Positions 35,520-46,980 of a stretch of DNA of 64,000 bases are shown piece after piece. Source of the stretch: Populus alba (Eukaryota > Streptophyta > Magnoliopsida > Malpighiales > Salicaceae); the NCBI RefSeq assembly GCF_005239225.2, contig NC_133287.1, positions 2,833,493 to 2,897,492 of the forward strand, read 5' to 3'. Each line of letters opens with the position of its first letter. Position 1 is the stretch's first letter. A program made the translations under genes and the position numbers. The notes under the pieces are model-generated. The model ran no database searches. It was not told where the DNA came from and saw only the letters and a program-made list of their open reading frames with translations.

Positions 35520-35712
35520 GCATCATTTCATGGCTATGTGTATATATAAAAAAAAGGGCCAGATCTTAGCCGGGTTTGCCCGGGTCACCCAGGTTGACTT
35601 GCCGAGTCGACCAGGTTTCATCGGGCCAACTCCCAAGCAGGTTTTTACTTAGACCCGGACCGGTCCCAGGCCCGGGTCGATCCACCGGGCTAGTCCGGGT
35701 TTCAAAACTATG

Positions 35713-35720
35713 GATCCTAC
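35713..35720. repeat. Target site duplication, right (GATCCTAC)
   Basis: Identical to 34718-34725. Confidence 0.85.
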
Positions 35721-35809
35721 ACTTGATGTGGTCGGTTTGTAATTAATTAAAGATAGCCTAGTCAAGCGGCAAAAGGAGGAGAAAAAAATGAGATTCCAGG
35801 GCTAGGAAT

Positions 35810-36169
35810 TAGGGGTGATTATTTTTTATTCTGTTTGGTTTTTATATATAAAAAATAACTAAACTACATTTTTTTAAAAAAAACCAAAACCGATTCAAAC
35901 CGACTGGTTTCGGTTCGGTTGAGTTTTTAAGATAAAATAGGTTCAAACTAGTTTGGCTCAGTTTTTCGGTTTTGGCTTGGTTTTTTCGATTTGAATTCGG
36001 TTCGGTTTTTTCAGTTTCAGGCTTATAAAACTAAAATCGAACCGAATTGGTCAGTTTTTTTAAAATTTTAATCGGTTTAATCAGTTTTTTTCACGGTTCG
36101 GTTTTTCAGTTTATTTTTTTCTGGTTTTTTTGATTTAATTAGTTTTTTTAGTTTTTTTGCTCACCGCTA
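35810..36169. mobile_element. hAT MITE, 360 bp, with 8-bp target duplication
   Basis: Ends are TAGGGGTGATTATTT on the left and TTGCTCACCGCTA on the right; the reverse complement of the right end is TAGCGGTGAGCAA, matching TAGnGGTGA. CTAGGAAT flanks it at 35802-35809 and 36170-36177. The interior is full of GGTTCGGTTTTTTC words, as in common plant hAT MITEs. There is no coding capacity. Confidence 0.88.
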
Positions 36170-36177
36170 CTAGGAAT

Positions 36178-38850
36178 CGGAGAATTCTCATGTTGATGTT
36201 TTCTCTTCGTCATGATTCATTTGTGAATAAATAAACAACTTAGTTTAAAAGGATTTATAAAATAATAATAATAGAATTATTCAGCTTCAATAATTATTTG
36301 ATTATATTTTTTAATTTCAATTAAAAGTTTGAGTCCTCTTATCCTCATTCTTTAATTTCTTAATTAACTCGTATAGGTAATGGTGAACTCCGTACAAATC
36401 TCCCAGTCAAATGACATTCTTGTGAAGGGGTAAATGAGTTATCATAACATTATTAATTAAATTCAGATAAAAACCGATTAAATGATGAACTTTTAAATTT
36501 TATTGAAATGTATTCAAATAACAATAATAATAATAACACAATTCCTTGTTTCTGAACAATGTTATATATATAAAAAAACAAGTTTACTGATTTAAAAATC
36601 TTATAATTTTACGAAACAACATGTATTTAACATTTTAAATCAGATTAAAATTTAAAATCTAGTAAAATCGGTCAAACTCAGTTAAATTCGTTCAAACTCT
36701 ATAAAATTAGATCGATTTTATGAATTTGAAAAACATATAAAATTATACATTTTGAAAATATGTACCTTAACATTTTCATTGTTTTAAATTTATATCTTAT
36801 AAAACTTGTGCAACTTGATAATCAAGGGCTTGATTTTGAGTATAATTATTGTAATTTTTTTTAATGATACAAGTTATTTTTTAATTTTTTTTTGTAAAAT
36901 TAAAATATTTATTTATTCTTTATAATTTCTTATATAAACTATTAACATATCAATTGATATATTATTTTGTTTTAGCTAATAAATATATTGAATAAAAGTT
37001 GTGAATGAACATATTTCATCTTTGAAGTAATTAGTATTTTCCTTATAATTTTATAATTCATGTTTATATTATATATTTTGTTTTGCATTAAAAAAAGGTT
37101 TTTAGCACCCTTGATTCTGAAAGCTGCAGTGAATGTGGACTTTAATTAAATTATATCAATCAACATCAAAAAAAAAAAAAAATAGTTCAATGAATTAATC
37201 ACTCCGGGCCCAGTGTTTCCCCCCAGATAAGATCCACGTACGGCACGGATCTAACCTTAATTGATTATAAACGCGTTAAAAAAACTTTCAATTTTTTTTT
37301 TTTAAATCATTATAATGTCACTAAAAATATTAATCGAGCATTAAAAGAACAAGACCCACGTCTAACATTCAAAATTTCGATTCTTTTATTTAAAATTAAT
37401 TTTTATATATTTTTAAATAGTTATTTTGTATTCTTTATCTTTATCTTCTCCTAACCACTCTTCTTAAAAATGTCTAATTATAGTCAATTTCTCTAGGGAG
37501 ATTTATTTTTGCAGGTGTGCAAGCAATCCAGCCATCCTTTTTTTTTTTTTTTTTTACACAATCAATACATGTAATCCAACCATGCGAATAACTACTTGAT
37601 ATTTAAAGGTTTTCCACCCTCGTATATAATATAAAATTATTCTTAAAATTTTCACTTTATGTATTAAAACTAATTTAAGTAGGTCTTGTTTGTTTCATAA
37701 AAAATAGTTTCTTGAAAATTATTTTTTAAACTTTTCTATGTTTATTTACCATTAGAAAAATTGATTAACAAAAAAATTTTTCAATCAAAGAAAAATTTGA
37801 CTTAATTTTCAAAAAAATATTTTTTCTTTTATTTTGAACGGAAAATATTTTCCAGAAGTAATGAAAAAAATTAGAAATGTCATATTATTTACTGATTATA
37901 ACAAATTTGACCCTCAAACTTTTAATTGTTATATATTTTATTTTAATTTTTTTATCAATTTTATCCTTTATAAAATTTGAGAAGCCTCCTAGAGCTTGTT
38001 ATATAAAATATTGATGCTTTGTATAAAACTTCCCGACAACATTTTATTGATCCTTTTGGGCCCGGTGTCACTGTCTTGAACCCGTTTCTATCCTTGGCCT
38101 TTGTGATCTCTAAGTTAAACTCATCTCCAATATTAGTACAAGTATACTAGCTAAAAAGAGTATCATTAAGCTCTTTACCATCACATAAATGGAAGATAAG
38201 ATCATTAGAGCATATTTCTAGAGGTTTAATAAAGAAATACTCAATTTGAAGATTCTACTAGAACCTATTGCCATTGAAACCTTGATTAATGAGGTTTATA
38301 ATTAATTTGTATAAGAATGATTGTTTACTCTCCCTAACCGAATTCTCCTCAACATGAAATATGCAATGAAAAACCATATTTGAGTAGAGAAAATAAGTGT
38401 GACTAGATAAAAACACCTTTATTTTTAGCTATAAAGAATAGAATCTCCCTAACACCATCAATTTCCTATCAAGGCATCTAAGAGGGGCACAAAAAGATTT
38501 ATTCATGGTTGCCTGATATTTATTAAGCTCAAGACCATACCTTTGATTATTATACATATTGAGGTGTTGGTTGCCATTTAGAAAAAGAATTTTTTATAAT
38601 ACCTATATTTTTTAAAGATTCACAAATATAAAGAACCATAACAAGTTCTATTATTTTCATCATGACCACAATTATGATACCAAGAAATGTCATGCCATAA
38701 AAAATAAGATACAAAGATTGATTGCAAAGAATCACCTTCAATAAATTGTAAGGAAAGAAGTGCAACCCCAAACAAACAGGAAAAGATATCTAAGAACTGC
38801 TAGAACCTTGGTCATTCGAGCCCAGTCTGAATAGTGATCTCTCCCTCGCT
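36178..38850. other. AT-rich intergenic DNA
   Basis: No gene recognised. 37680-37860 resembles another AT-rich interspersed repeat (GTTTCATAAAAAATAGTTTC...GAAAATATTTTCC). The rest shows nothing distinctive. Confidence 0.55.
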
Positions 38851-38859
38851 CGTTCTAAC

Positions 38860-39600
38860 TCACCTCAGGCCATCCAATTCCTGCTTCGGGTGCACATCTC
38901 ATTGTATATTTTGAGTTCCAAGAAGTCATGCACTACCCACTAGTGCAAGCATACCTTTATAAACATAAACTCCATGAGCATATACATGAGCACCACCCAT
39001 TTACATACCTCCGTGCATACAAATTCTTTTTCATGGAGTATAAAACTAAACCTCTTTATTAATTAGCTTAGCCAACACATAAATTGAAGACGAGTACCAA
39101 TATGTCCACGAATGATATTCATTTTCTCCACTCATCACGAGGTCAATCTCTATCATTTCTTTGCTTATCATAAGAAACTTGCAACTTCACTTACCATGAG
39201 ACATTTGTAACTCCACACACCATGAGGTATCTACTCTTCACTCTCCACGAAGTAAGCTAACATAAACAAGGTCTATTATAATTATTTCTGGTCACTAGGT
39301 AAAACATTCAGGTAAATCCATTCAATTCAAGCCATTCAAGAATTCAACAACATTTTATTTATTCACAAAACACATTTTTCATACTCTCCTCTCTACACAG
39401 CTTACTCGTGCTCCTCACTTTCTTTCTCTTTCTTGCATATTTTTTATATATCCTTTTACATTAACTAACATAAGCATAAGAAGGTTTCCTATTCTAACAT
39501 GGAAGTTGTTTTTGCAGGAACAACCAAGCCTAAGGACAAAACCTACATTAAAGTCCACACACTTCAACCTAAGATATAGCCATGAAAGTTCAATCCAATC
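38860..39600 (-). repeat. Possible old LTR
   Basis: Less AT-rich, with recurring CACCATGAGG / CACGAGG and CTCCAC words and a TATAAACATAAACTCC segment near 38960, then a CT-rich stretch (39380-39440). The style is that of a decayed LTR. Neither ends nor a duplication were found; orientation is a guess. Confidence 0.3.
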
Positions 39601-40039
39601 CAAAAGTTTTCATAACTTAATCACCATGTATTGTAATTAACGGTGAAGCTATATTAATACATAAGGGGTTTAGTGGTTAGAAATCAAACTCAAAACCAAA
39701 TGATATTTTTTCCTTGGCTTCAAAATTCAAATGCTATTGCTCGATCAAATTCGAATATGATGTTGAAAGTACATGGAGATTTAATCTGGCCATGCATTCA
39801 TGGAACTCTTCACTTTGGCAAGGTGATTTTGTTGTGTTGCCGAAACTTGTCTAATTTGCTTGTGTTAGATTTTCAAGTTTTTGAAAAACAAATCTAATCT
39901 CATTTACAAAAAGAAAAGGGAAGTGGCTAAAACTCCAAAATTGATCTTCTTTCCCATGACACCGTCACCGGCTCGGATTGGAGAAAGTCTATGGTGTAGA
40001 TTTTTCTGAAATTAGGGAATATGCCATTTTAATCATTAC

Positions 40040-40195
40040 CAGTAAGACAAGGGCCCGGCCGGCATGTATTTTGTATTTCGTAAGGTGGACGTTGTCTCTG
40101 AAAGACAACATGTTTCTTGCCGGTTCCTCGTTAACTAAATTCTCCCTTTCCCATGAGAACCAGGTTCAATCATTAATTATTTTCTTAGCTCACTT
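40040..40195. repeat. Diverged direct repeat, copy 1
   Basis: TAAGGTGGACGTTGTCT(CT/TC)GAAAGA and GAACCAGGTTCAATCATTA occur here and again at 40840-40980 in the same order. Confidence 0.8.
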
Positions 40196-40491
40196 CCGCG
40201 TCAAGGCATCTAAGTGCTAATTTTCTTAGCTCACCTTTTCTAAATATGTGCTTTATCATCAGCTAAAAGTCTACTGCATTGCCCTTCTAAAATGCCTCAA
40301 AAAGCACGTCAAAGTAGTTAACCATAGCATGTTGTTCAAAATATACAACAATGATTAATGATAAAGATTGACTCATGAATATCAATGGACATTCTTGTTC
40401 TACCTGTAAAGGTTCTAAGATCTACGGGCAACAACCTGGTCATTATTAGCAATAAGGTCAAAGTCTAGCTTGAACAACTATATATTCGGAG

Positions 40492-40680
40492 ATGTTTAAA
40501 AGTATAGTAGTGATTATTTTTTAAAATGCTTTTTTGTTTGGAAATGTATTAAAATAATATTTTTTTTATTTTTTAAAAAATTATTTTTGATATCAACACA
40601 TTAAAACAATTTAAAAATATTAAAAATAAATTAATTTTATGAAAAAAAAAAAAACAATTCAATTTTTTTAGAAACATCAA
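40492..40680. repeat. AT-rich MITE-like element
   Basis: Between the two direct repeats. Contains TGATTATTTTTTAAAATGC and TTATTTTTGATATCAACAC, the clearest version of the family. Confidence 0.5.
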
Positions 40681-40794
40681 TTAGAACCAATTCCAAAGGA
40701 TCCCTTGCAGTACTATGCTTGTTTCTTATTTCTTGCTGGTTCCTCAAAAAACTATATTAATTTTAATGTCTTTAAAAACGTTGCTCGGAATACA

Positions 40795-40990
40795 ATTACT
40801 CAGCAAGGAGCCTCTCCTACTACATATTTTATTTTTCATAAGGTGGACGTTGTCTTCGAAAGATAATTACATAAAGCTCCACCACTCATTTTTAGGACAA
40901 ATATTACAATATGCTTGTTTATTTCTGGTTCCTCATTTTAATAAATTCTTTCTTTCCCATAAGAACCAGGTTCAATCATTATAGCTCTTA
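40795..40990. repeat. Diverged direct repeat, copy 2
   Basis: Partner of 40040-40195, with an insertion of about 30 bases in the middle. Confidence 0.8.
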
Positions 40991-43063
40991 GCTGGCCATC
41001 ATATGAACCTGTGGTGTGAAATTTGCTTGCAAGTCCAACAAGTTATTGCTAGGTACTAGAGAGGAAAATACAGACCCATGCACCATCATAATTTTGTCTT
41101 TCCAAGCCAATGCCATGATATTTTTTCCTTTTTTATTTTAAATTATGGTCACCTTTTATGCTAATTTGTTTCGGAGAAGTTTGATGGAACTTCTTTTCAA
41201 AAAGGCTTTTGACCTGATGTATCAAATTTCATGCAAAATTAAAAGTAGAAAGTGATTTATGCATGATTGTGAATGTGGTTGTGGTTATTTTTTAAAATAT
41301 TTTTTGTGTTGAAATATTTTATAATGATATTTTTTTATTTTTTAAAAATTATTTAAATGTTGAAAGTGATTAAATGTAATTCTGTATTCATGCAAAATTT
41401 TCATGCAAAATTATCATAATGATATTTTTTTTATTTCATGCAAAATTAAAAGTAGAAAAGTGATTAAATGTTCTTTTTAATTTTTTTTCATTAACAAACA
41501 AGAAATACTCTGTATTCCTATCAAGTTTCAATATTAAATGTTGAATTATTAAGAATATTTGATTCTTACCCAAATTAAGAAGCCAGCAACTGTTTTTTAT
41601 GAAAAGAAAATTAAAGAAAAGGAGAAACGAACCTACTAAATAACTACTACTCTTACAAAATACTCTCATTGGAAGGAAAATGGAAGAAATTCTGAAGGAA
41701 ATTTGTGTGTCTATAAGATTAAAAAATAACAAAACAAAAAAACATGTAAAAGTCAACATTTACATGATTTAAGTTAAAATTCAAATGTCATATATGATAT
41801 CGTGGAGAAGTATATGTAAAAATAATATAATAGAAAAAATAATTTTTGTATACATAAGACATCTTAAAGAACTATACATAAAAAATAGAAAAATAACTCG
41901 CCATCTAGTTCTAGGTAAGGGGTGGTTATGTAATAAAAAAGATAAAAAATCATCATATACATACTATTTAAAGTAAATTGTTTCACATTTGTTTCTAATA
42001 ATAAATATACATAGTGTGCTTATATGCTAAGAGTTTGCTTAAACTAGTATATGTATTTTTGTTATTTAAGGTAAAATACTAATAAGATCTAAAACTGTGA
42101 TATGGAACTTGAGACATGGACATGCTAACAAGAATCAATCCTCACTTTTGGAATTTTGATGTTGTACCTTAGAGGTTGGTGATAAATTAATGGCCAAGAG
42201 CTCTTTCAAGATACATAACACCATGTGGAATCACACCAAGTTAGCCCAAGTTTAATTGCCATATCAAGAAAGGATATCTTAACAACCAAAATTAAATTCA
42301 CACAATAAAATGATTATTATTTCTTATAAAGAAACATATTACAAACAATTTAAACACAATATTATGATGTATTTATCGCTACCCAACAAGAAAATAGGAT
42401 CTCCAAAATTAAAAGAAGAAATATAAATTAGAGTCATCACCTAATTCTTTAAAAAGACTAAAAATTCAAAAATATACATTTGTTCCAAAGATTCAAGTAA
42501 GGGTTGGTTATGCTTAAGAAAATATAAACATTACCCTTATCATATCCTTTTTTAAAAAAGGTTAGCTTAGCTACATGTTTTCTCATGAATTTATTTCATG
42601 CATGTCATTAACTATCTAAAATATTATTTTATGTGCTTATTAGCAGTCATGTATCATTGGTGGATATTTGTCGAGTTGGTGTTGGGACCTAAATAAAAAC
42701 TTTTGCAATTCTACTACACACACATTTATATATATCCATTATTATATATTTTTTAAAGATAAAAAGTTGAGTAGAATATTACACCCAACCCATGTTGGTC
42801 CCTACTCTAAGGAGATTTATAGACTTATTATTGACATTTTTTTTCATTTAAAAATGTCATGTTAAGCCTACATCGATCCTTAAAAACAGAATACACATTG
42901 ACCTAACTAATAAAAACAAATTTAATCAAAGCTTTATCATAATAACAAAAATTCATCAATTTATTTTTTTATTTCCAGCATGCACACACATATATAGCGA
43001 AGCTAGGACAACAAGGAATCAAATAGGGGTTCAAGTTCATTAATCATGTGATTTTCATAATTT
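40991..43063. other. AT-rich intergenic DNA with LTR fragments
   Basis: No gene recognised. 41890-41945 (ACTCGCCATCTAGTT...GGGGTGGTTATG) and 42428-42560 (GAGTCATCACCTAATTC...GGGTTGGTTATG) both resemble 5216-5300 of the intact LTR, so two old LTR ends lie about 540 bases apart. A further MITE-like fragment is near 41270-41360. Confidence 0.4.
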
Positions 43064-43274
43064 AGAAATACAAAAATAAAATTAGAATCTATAGACTACT
43101 TACTTGTTATATTACTTATGTATAAAAGTTTAAATAAGAGTGTCACCTTTGCCATATATAATTAAACTAGAAATACAAAAAATAAAATTAGAATCTATAG
43201 ACTACTTACTTGTTATATTACTTATGTATAAAAGTTTAAATAAGAGTGTCACCTTTGCCATATATAATTAAACT
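43064..43274. repeat. Tandem duplication, 105-bp period, two copies
   Basis: AGAAATACAAAAATAAAATT begins at 43064 and again at 43169, and everything up to AATTAAACTAGA is repeated with essentially one base of difference. Very recent or exactly maintained. Confidence 0.95.
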
Positions 43275-44393
43275 AGACATGAGTTGTAACCTCAAAAGCT
43301 ATTGCTCTTTTTAGCAAACAAAATCAGGACCAAAACACCTTAAAATCATGTTATGACACCAAAGTTAAAAGCTTTCTAACATTTAAGTGTTAGGCTTTTA
43401 TATATATATATAAGATCTACAAACATTGTAAAGACCACAAGTTTCACTAAACAAAACCTTTATTCTTTGTCATTCTTAACTTCTAATCTTTAAAAATGAG
43501 ATGCATTCAACATCTAGTATGCAAAAGAGATATAAACAAACACAATTAACTAAAGAAAGATGATAACTCATACCTCGATGAAATTACTATTGTTGCTGCG
43601 AACTTATTATTTTTATTTTTATTGTGGGTATGCACAATTGTTGCTCGAGACCTAATGAGGTTGTTGCTGCTGCAACATATATACTATTGCTTTTTTTTTT
43701 TTCCTATAGGTCTTCTTAATAGCCCTTGTAAGCTTTCTCCCACTGAAGCTTCATAATTCTTTGGTGATGTTGTTAATGCTAGAATATTGTTGTTTTATGC
43801 TAGAATATTTCCTTTTTTTTTTAGTTAATAAAGGAGTTCATGTATCTCCTTTATTTCCTTTCCTTTAAATTCTGTTTTTACTTTATTCTTTATTTATGTT
43901 TTTATCTTAATCTCTATATTTTTTTCCCTTATTGTTTCAAGTTGCTTTTTTTATTTTTTATTCTCTCCCTTGTGAATTCCATGTAGTCATGTGTAGGAAG
44001 GGCCAAAGCCGAACAACCTGACACTCTCTTTTTTAACACTTTCAACTCCATTTATAAACATCAAGGAAGTACCTAGAGGCTTTTTCAACATTCAATCTTG
44101 ACTTTTGATTTCTTCATAAGAATCTTGTTCATTTATCTCTGTTTGTACAATAATGCCAACCAAGTTTTTTTTATCCCATCTCAGTAGTGTGATCCATGAC
44201 TTTAAAAAGGATTTTTAGGGTTTTGTTGCAACTGATTTTAAAGGACAAGCATGGGTGTTTTTGCTTGGTTTGGAAAATATAAAATAGAATAAAAAGGTAT
44301 TGTTATTGGTAGTTGTAAAAGGGTTATGATGGCTTAATTTCTTAGCATGACGTGCATCATCCTTTTTGTTGTTTTTTCTTCAATTTGAGGTGT

Positions 44394-44398
<5 letters not shown>
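43275..44398. other. Intergenic DNA
   Basis: No gene recognised. TTGTTGCTGC words around 43590-43680 and a short local duplication (GCTAGAATATT) near 43775-43800. Confidence 0.5.
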
Positions 44399-44447
<49 letters not shown>

Positions 44448-44467
44448 ATATATATATATATATATAT
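44396..44467. repeat. (TA)n microsatellite, interrupted
   Basis: Two TA runs split by ATTATAAT. Confidence 0.93.
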
Positions 44468-44796
44468 GTAAATGAAGGGTAAAGGTAAAACATTTTATGT
44501 GGCAAAACATACAAAATTTGGCTATATGAAAGGCCTTCAAAGAAGGCTTTGGTGGGTTTTTTTAGTTTGGAAACATGGATAGCATGGTGTTATTTTAGCT
44601 TGATCTTGCATCTACAAAAATAGGATGAAAGGGTTGTGATTTTATGGATTGTTCTTGCGATAAAACAAAGGGTAATCGAAATGGTCGTGAATTGGCCAAA
44701 TTACATCAAGAACATATTTTTCTTGAAACTTTTTATATTTAAAAAAATAGTAAAAAAAGTAATCGAAAAAAGGATCAAAAATCAAGTTATTAACAG

Positions 44797-45236
44797 TTTT
44801 AAGCAATTTCATTATCCACCAATCAACACCCTAAGATAATGTCCAATGATGATTCATCTATCCTAGACAGGATCTGTGAACAATAAAGTCACTAATACAT
44901 AAAAAAAATTATGAGAAAAAAATATATCATGAAAACATTTTAAACACAATAATATAATGTATTAAGCAATTTCAGTATCCATCAATCAACATCCTAGGAA
45001 AATGCCTAATAAAGGTTAATTTATCCTAGGTAAGATCACTGAATAATAAAACCATTAATAGACATCAAAATTGAAAGGAAAAACATCTTGAAGATATTTT
45101 AAACACAATAATGTAATGTATTAAGTGATTTTATTACCTAATAACAGACACCTAGAATGACATCCAATGACAATTTATTTATCCTATATGGTTTATGAAT
45201 AATAAGATCATTAATACAAAACAAAATTATGTGTTA
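44797..45236. repeat. Tandem repeat, about 160-bp period, three copies
   Basis: AAGCAATTTC or its variant starts at 44801, 44964 and 45123. Each unit carries ATCAACA/ACAGACACC, TAAGAT/AGGAAAATGCC-type words, TTTATCCTA, AATAATAA(A/G) and ends ACACAATAATRTAATGTATT. Copies are diverged. A looser version is seen at 10370-10790. Confidence 0.8.
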
Positions 45237-45289
45237 AAGTTATTTAACACATAGTATAACAAGTCAAAAACAATGTCAACACATATAAA

Positions 45290-46980
45290 ATTTCATCATG
45301 AGACCGAACAATTACTCCTCGAATAAACCTTTTACAACCCATCCTTATAACCCCATCATAGAATATTAATTCTAACCTTATTCCACCTCCAAAAATAAAT
45401 TCATGAAAACTTCATACTCCTAGGGTTGCAACACAATGGTAAGGACCCCAACACTTTAAATATTTTGCAACAATATACATAAAAATCAATAATAAATTGA
45501 AAAGTTTTTAAAATTTAATTTAAGGTTTGAAATTTGACCTTTGGTATCAGTTAAAAGTTGACTAGAGGTTATCTCGAATTAGACTGGGATAGGGGCAGGA
45601 TGTTGACCCATGTGCCACCTTTACTACTAGCATGTGGACTTATATGCCATTATTATTAGGATTGGGAATGGCTTTTCCTCATCTTCCTTCCTACACTGGT
45701 GATGAGCTTCACTGTGACATGTAGATGAAGTTTAGGTCCAAATAAGCTTTGATTTTTTCTCTCTCTCACTTGGTCTTCTCTCTATCTTTTTTTTTCCAGG
45801 TAGTCAGTGTTGTTCATTGGTGCTGGAAGGGGTTGTTGGTGAGGAAGTTTAGGTTTACAGTGGTGGATGGACATTGTGATGTTCAGTGATGTGTTTTAGG
45901 TCTATTAAAGATGTTGATGAAAATAGAGAAGTTGTTGTCATGTGTGCGAAGCAAGAAAAATGGTGATGAGAGAGTGAGATGTCGATGGCTGAGTTGTGAA
46001 TAGTGTAGCTACAAACATTGATGGTGGTTCTAAAGGCTACCATCATTGGTTGTCTATAGAGAAAGAAGAACCAATCTGATCTAGATATCTCTCTCTCTCT
46101 CTCTTCCCTATCAAATTTATTTTCTATCTTTGATTTTTTTTTTATCTCTCTAAATCTCCTTAATTTTCTTTTTTTTTCTTTTTCCAAAAACATTTTATTT
46201 TTTCTCTTAAATTTGTCTTCATTATTGAATATTTTTTTTGTGTGCATATTTTCTTCCTAAAATTTTACCCCCCTCTCCGTGTTGAGGGTTAAGCTCCATT
46301 TATACCCTTTTTTATTTTTTTTTCTCCTTATCTTTTTTTTAAAAAAAACTTTATCTATCAGTATCCTCTTAATCTCATAATAGTGTAGCTACAAACGTTG
46401 ATGGTGGTTTCTAGAGGCTACCATCGATTGGTGTCTATAGAGAAAGAAGAACCAATCTGATTTAGATATCTCTCTCTCTCTCTCTCTCTCTTCTTTATCA
46501 AATTTATTTCCTATCTTTGGTTTTTTTGTTATTTGTTTTTCACTCTTTTTTTTTTAATCTCTCTAAATCTCCTTAATTTTCTTTTTTTTTTTCTTTTTCC
46601 AAAAACATTTTATTTTTTTTTCTCTTAAAATTTATCTTCATATTTAATATTATTTTTTTTGTGCATATTTTCTCTCTAAAATGTCACCCCCCATCTCCAT
46701 GTTGAGGGTCAAGCTCTATTTATACCCTTATTTTATTTTTTATTTCTTCTTATCTTTTTTTTTTTCCTACCATCTTAACACTTTTTTTTTTCTTTTTGAA
46801 CTTTATCTATCATTATCCTCTTATCTCTTAATTGCTTGGAGAGGGAGCCAAAACCTTTTGTTTATTTTCGTTCCTCTTTCCTTCTTTAATTATCATCATG
46901 CTCAATAATCTTTGTATTTTTATTGTTTTTTTTTTCTATTTTTCTTTTGTTTTTAGTTTTTCAATATTTTAAATTTTTAA
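45290..46980. repeat. Interspersed repeat related to 10.8-11.6 kb, with internal duplication
   Basis: 45295-45800 matches 10795-11310 in outline. From 46001 there is a 380-bp direct duplication: TAGTGTAGCTACAAAC(A/G)TTGATGG begins at 46001 and 46381. Both copies have GAAGAACCAATCTGAT, a CT repeat, poly-T and CTTTATCTATCA. Likely part of an old LTR. Reading frames here are composition by-products. Confidence 0.7.

Larger units (their letters stand above)
34726..35712. mobile_element. hAT-like DNA transposon (non-autonomous) carrying a captured gene
   Basis: Ends are CATAGTTTTAAAACCC at the left and GGGTTTCAAAACTATG at the right, complementary except for one base, with a looser match for some 30 bases further in. 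The 8-bp GATCCTAC flanks it on both sides (34718-34725 and 35713-35720). An 8-bp target duplication is the hAT hallmark. Total length is 987 bp. There is no transposase. Inside is an AIG2-like gene copy in sense orientation at 35065-35446. The right subterminal region (35560-35700) is GC-rich with many CCCGGG/GGGTC words. Confidence 0.85.

Noticed and set aside
45855..46247. 130-residue minus-strand frame rich in Lys/Arg
   Set aside because: Low-complexity translation of poly-T and CT repeats in an interspersed repeat.
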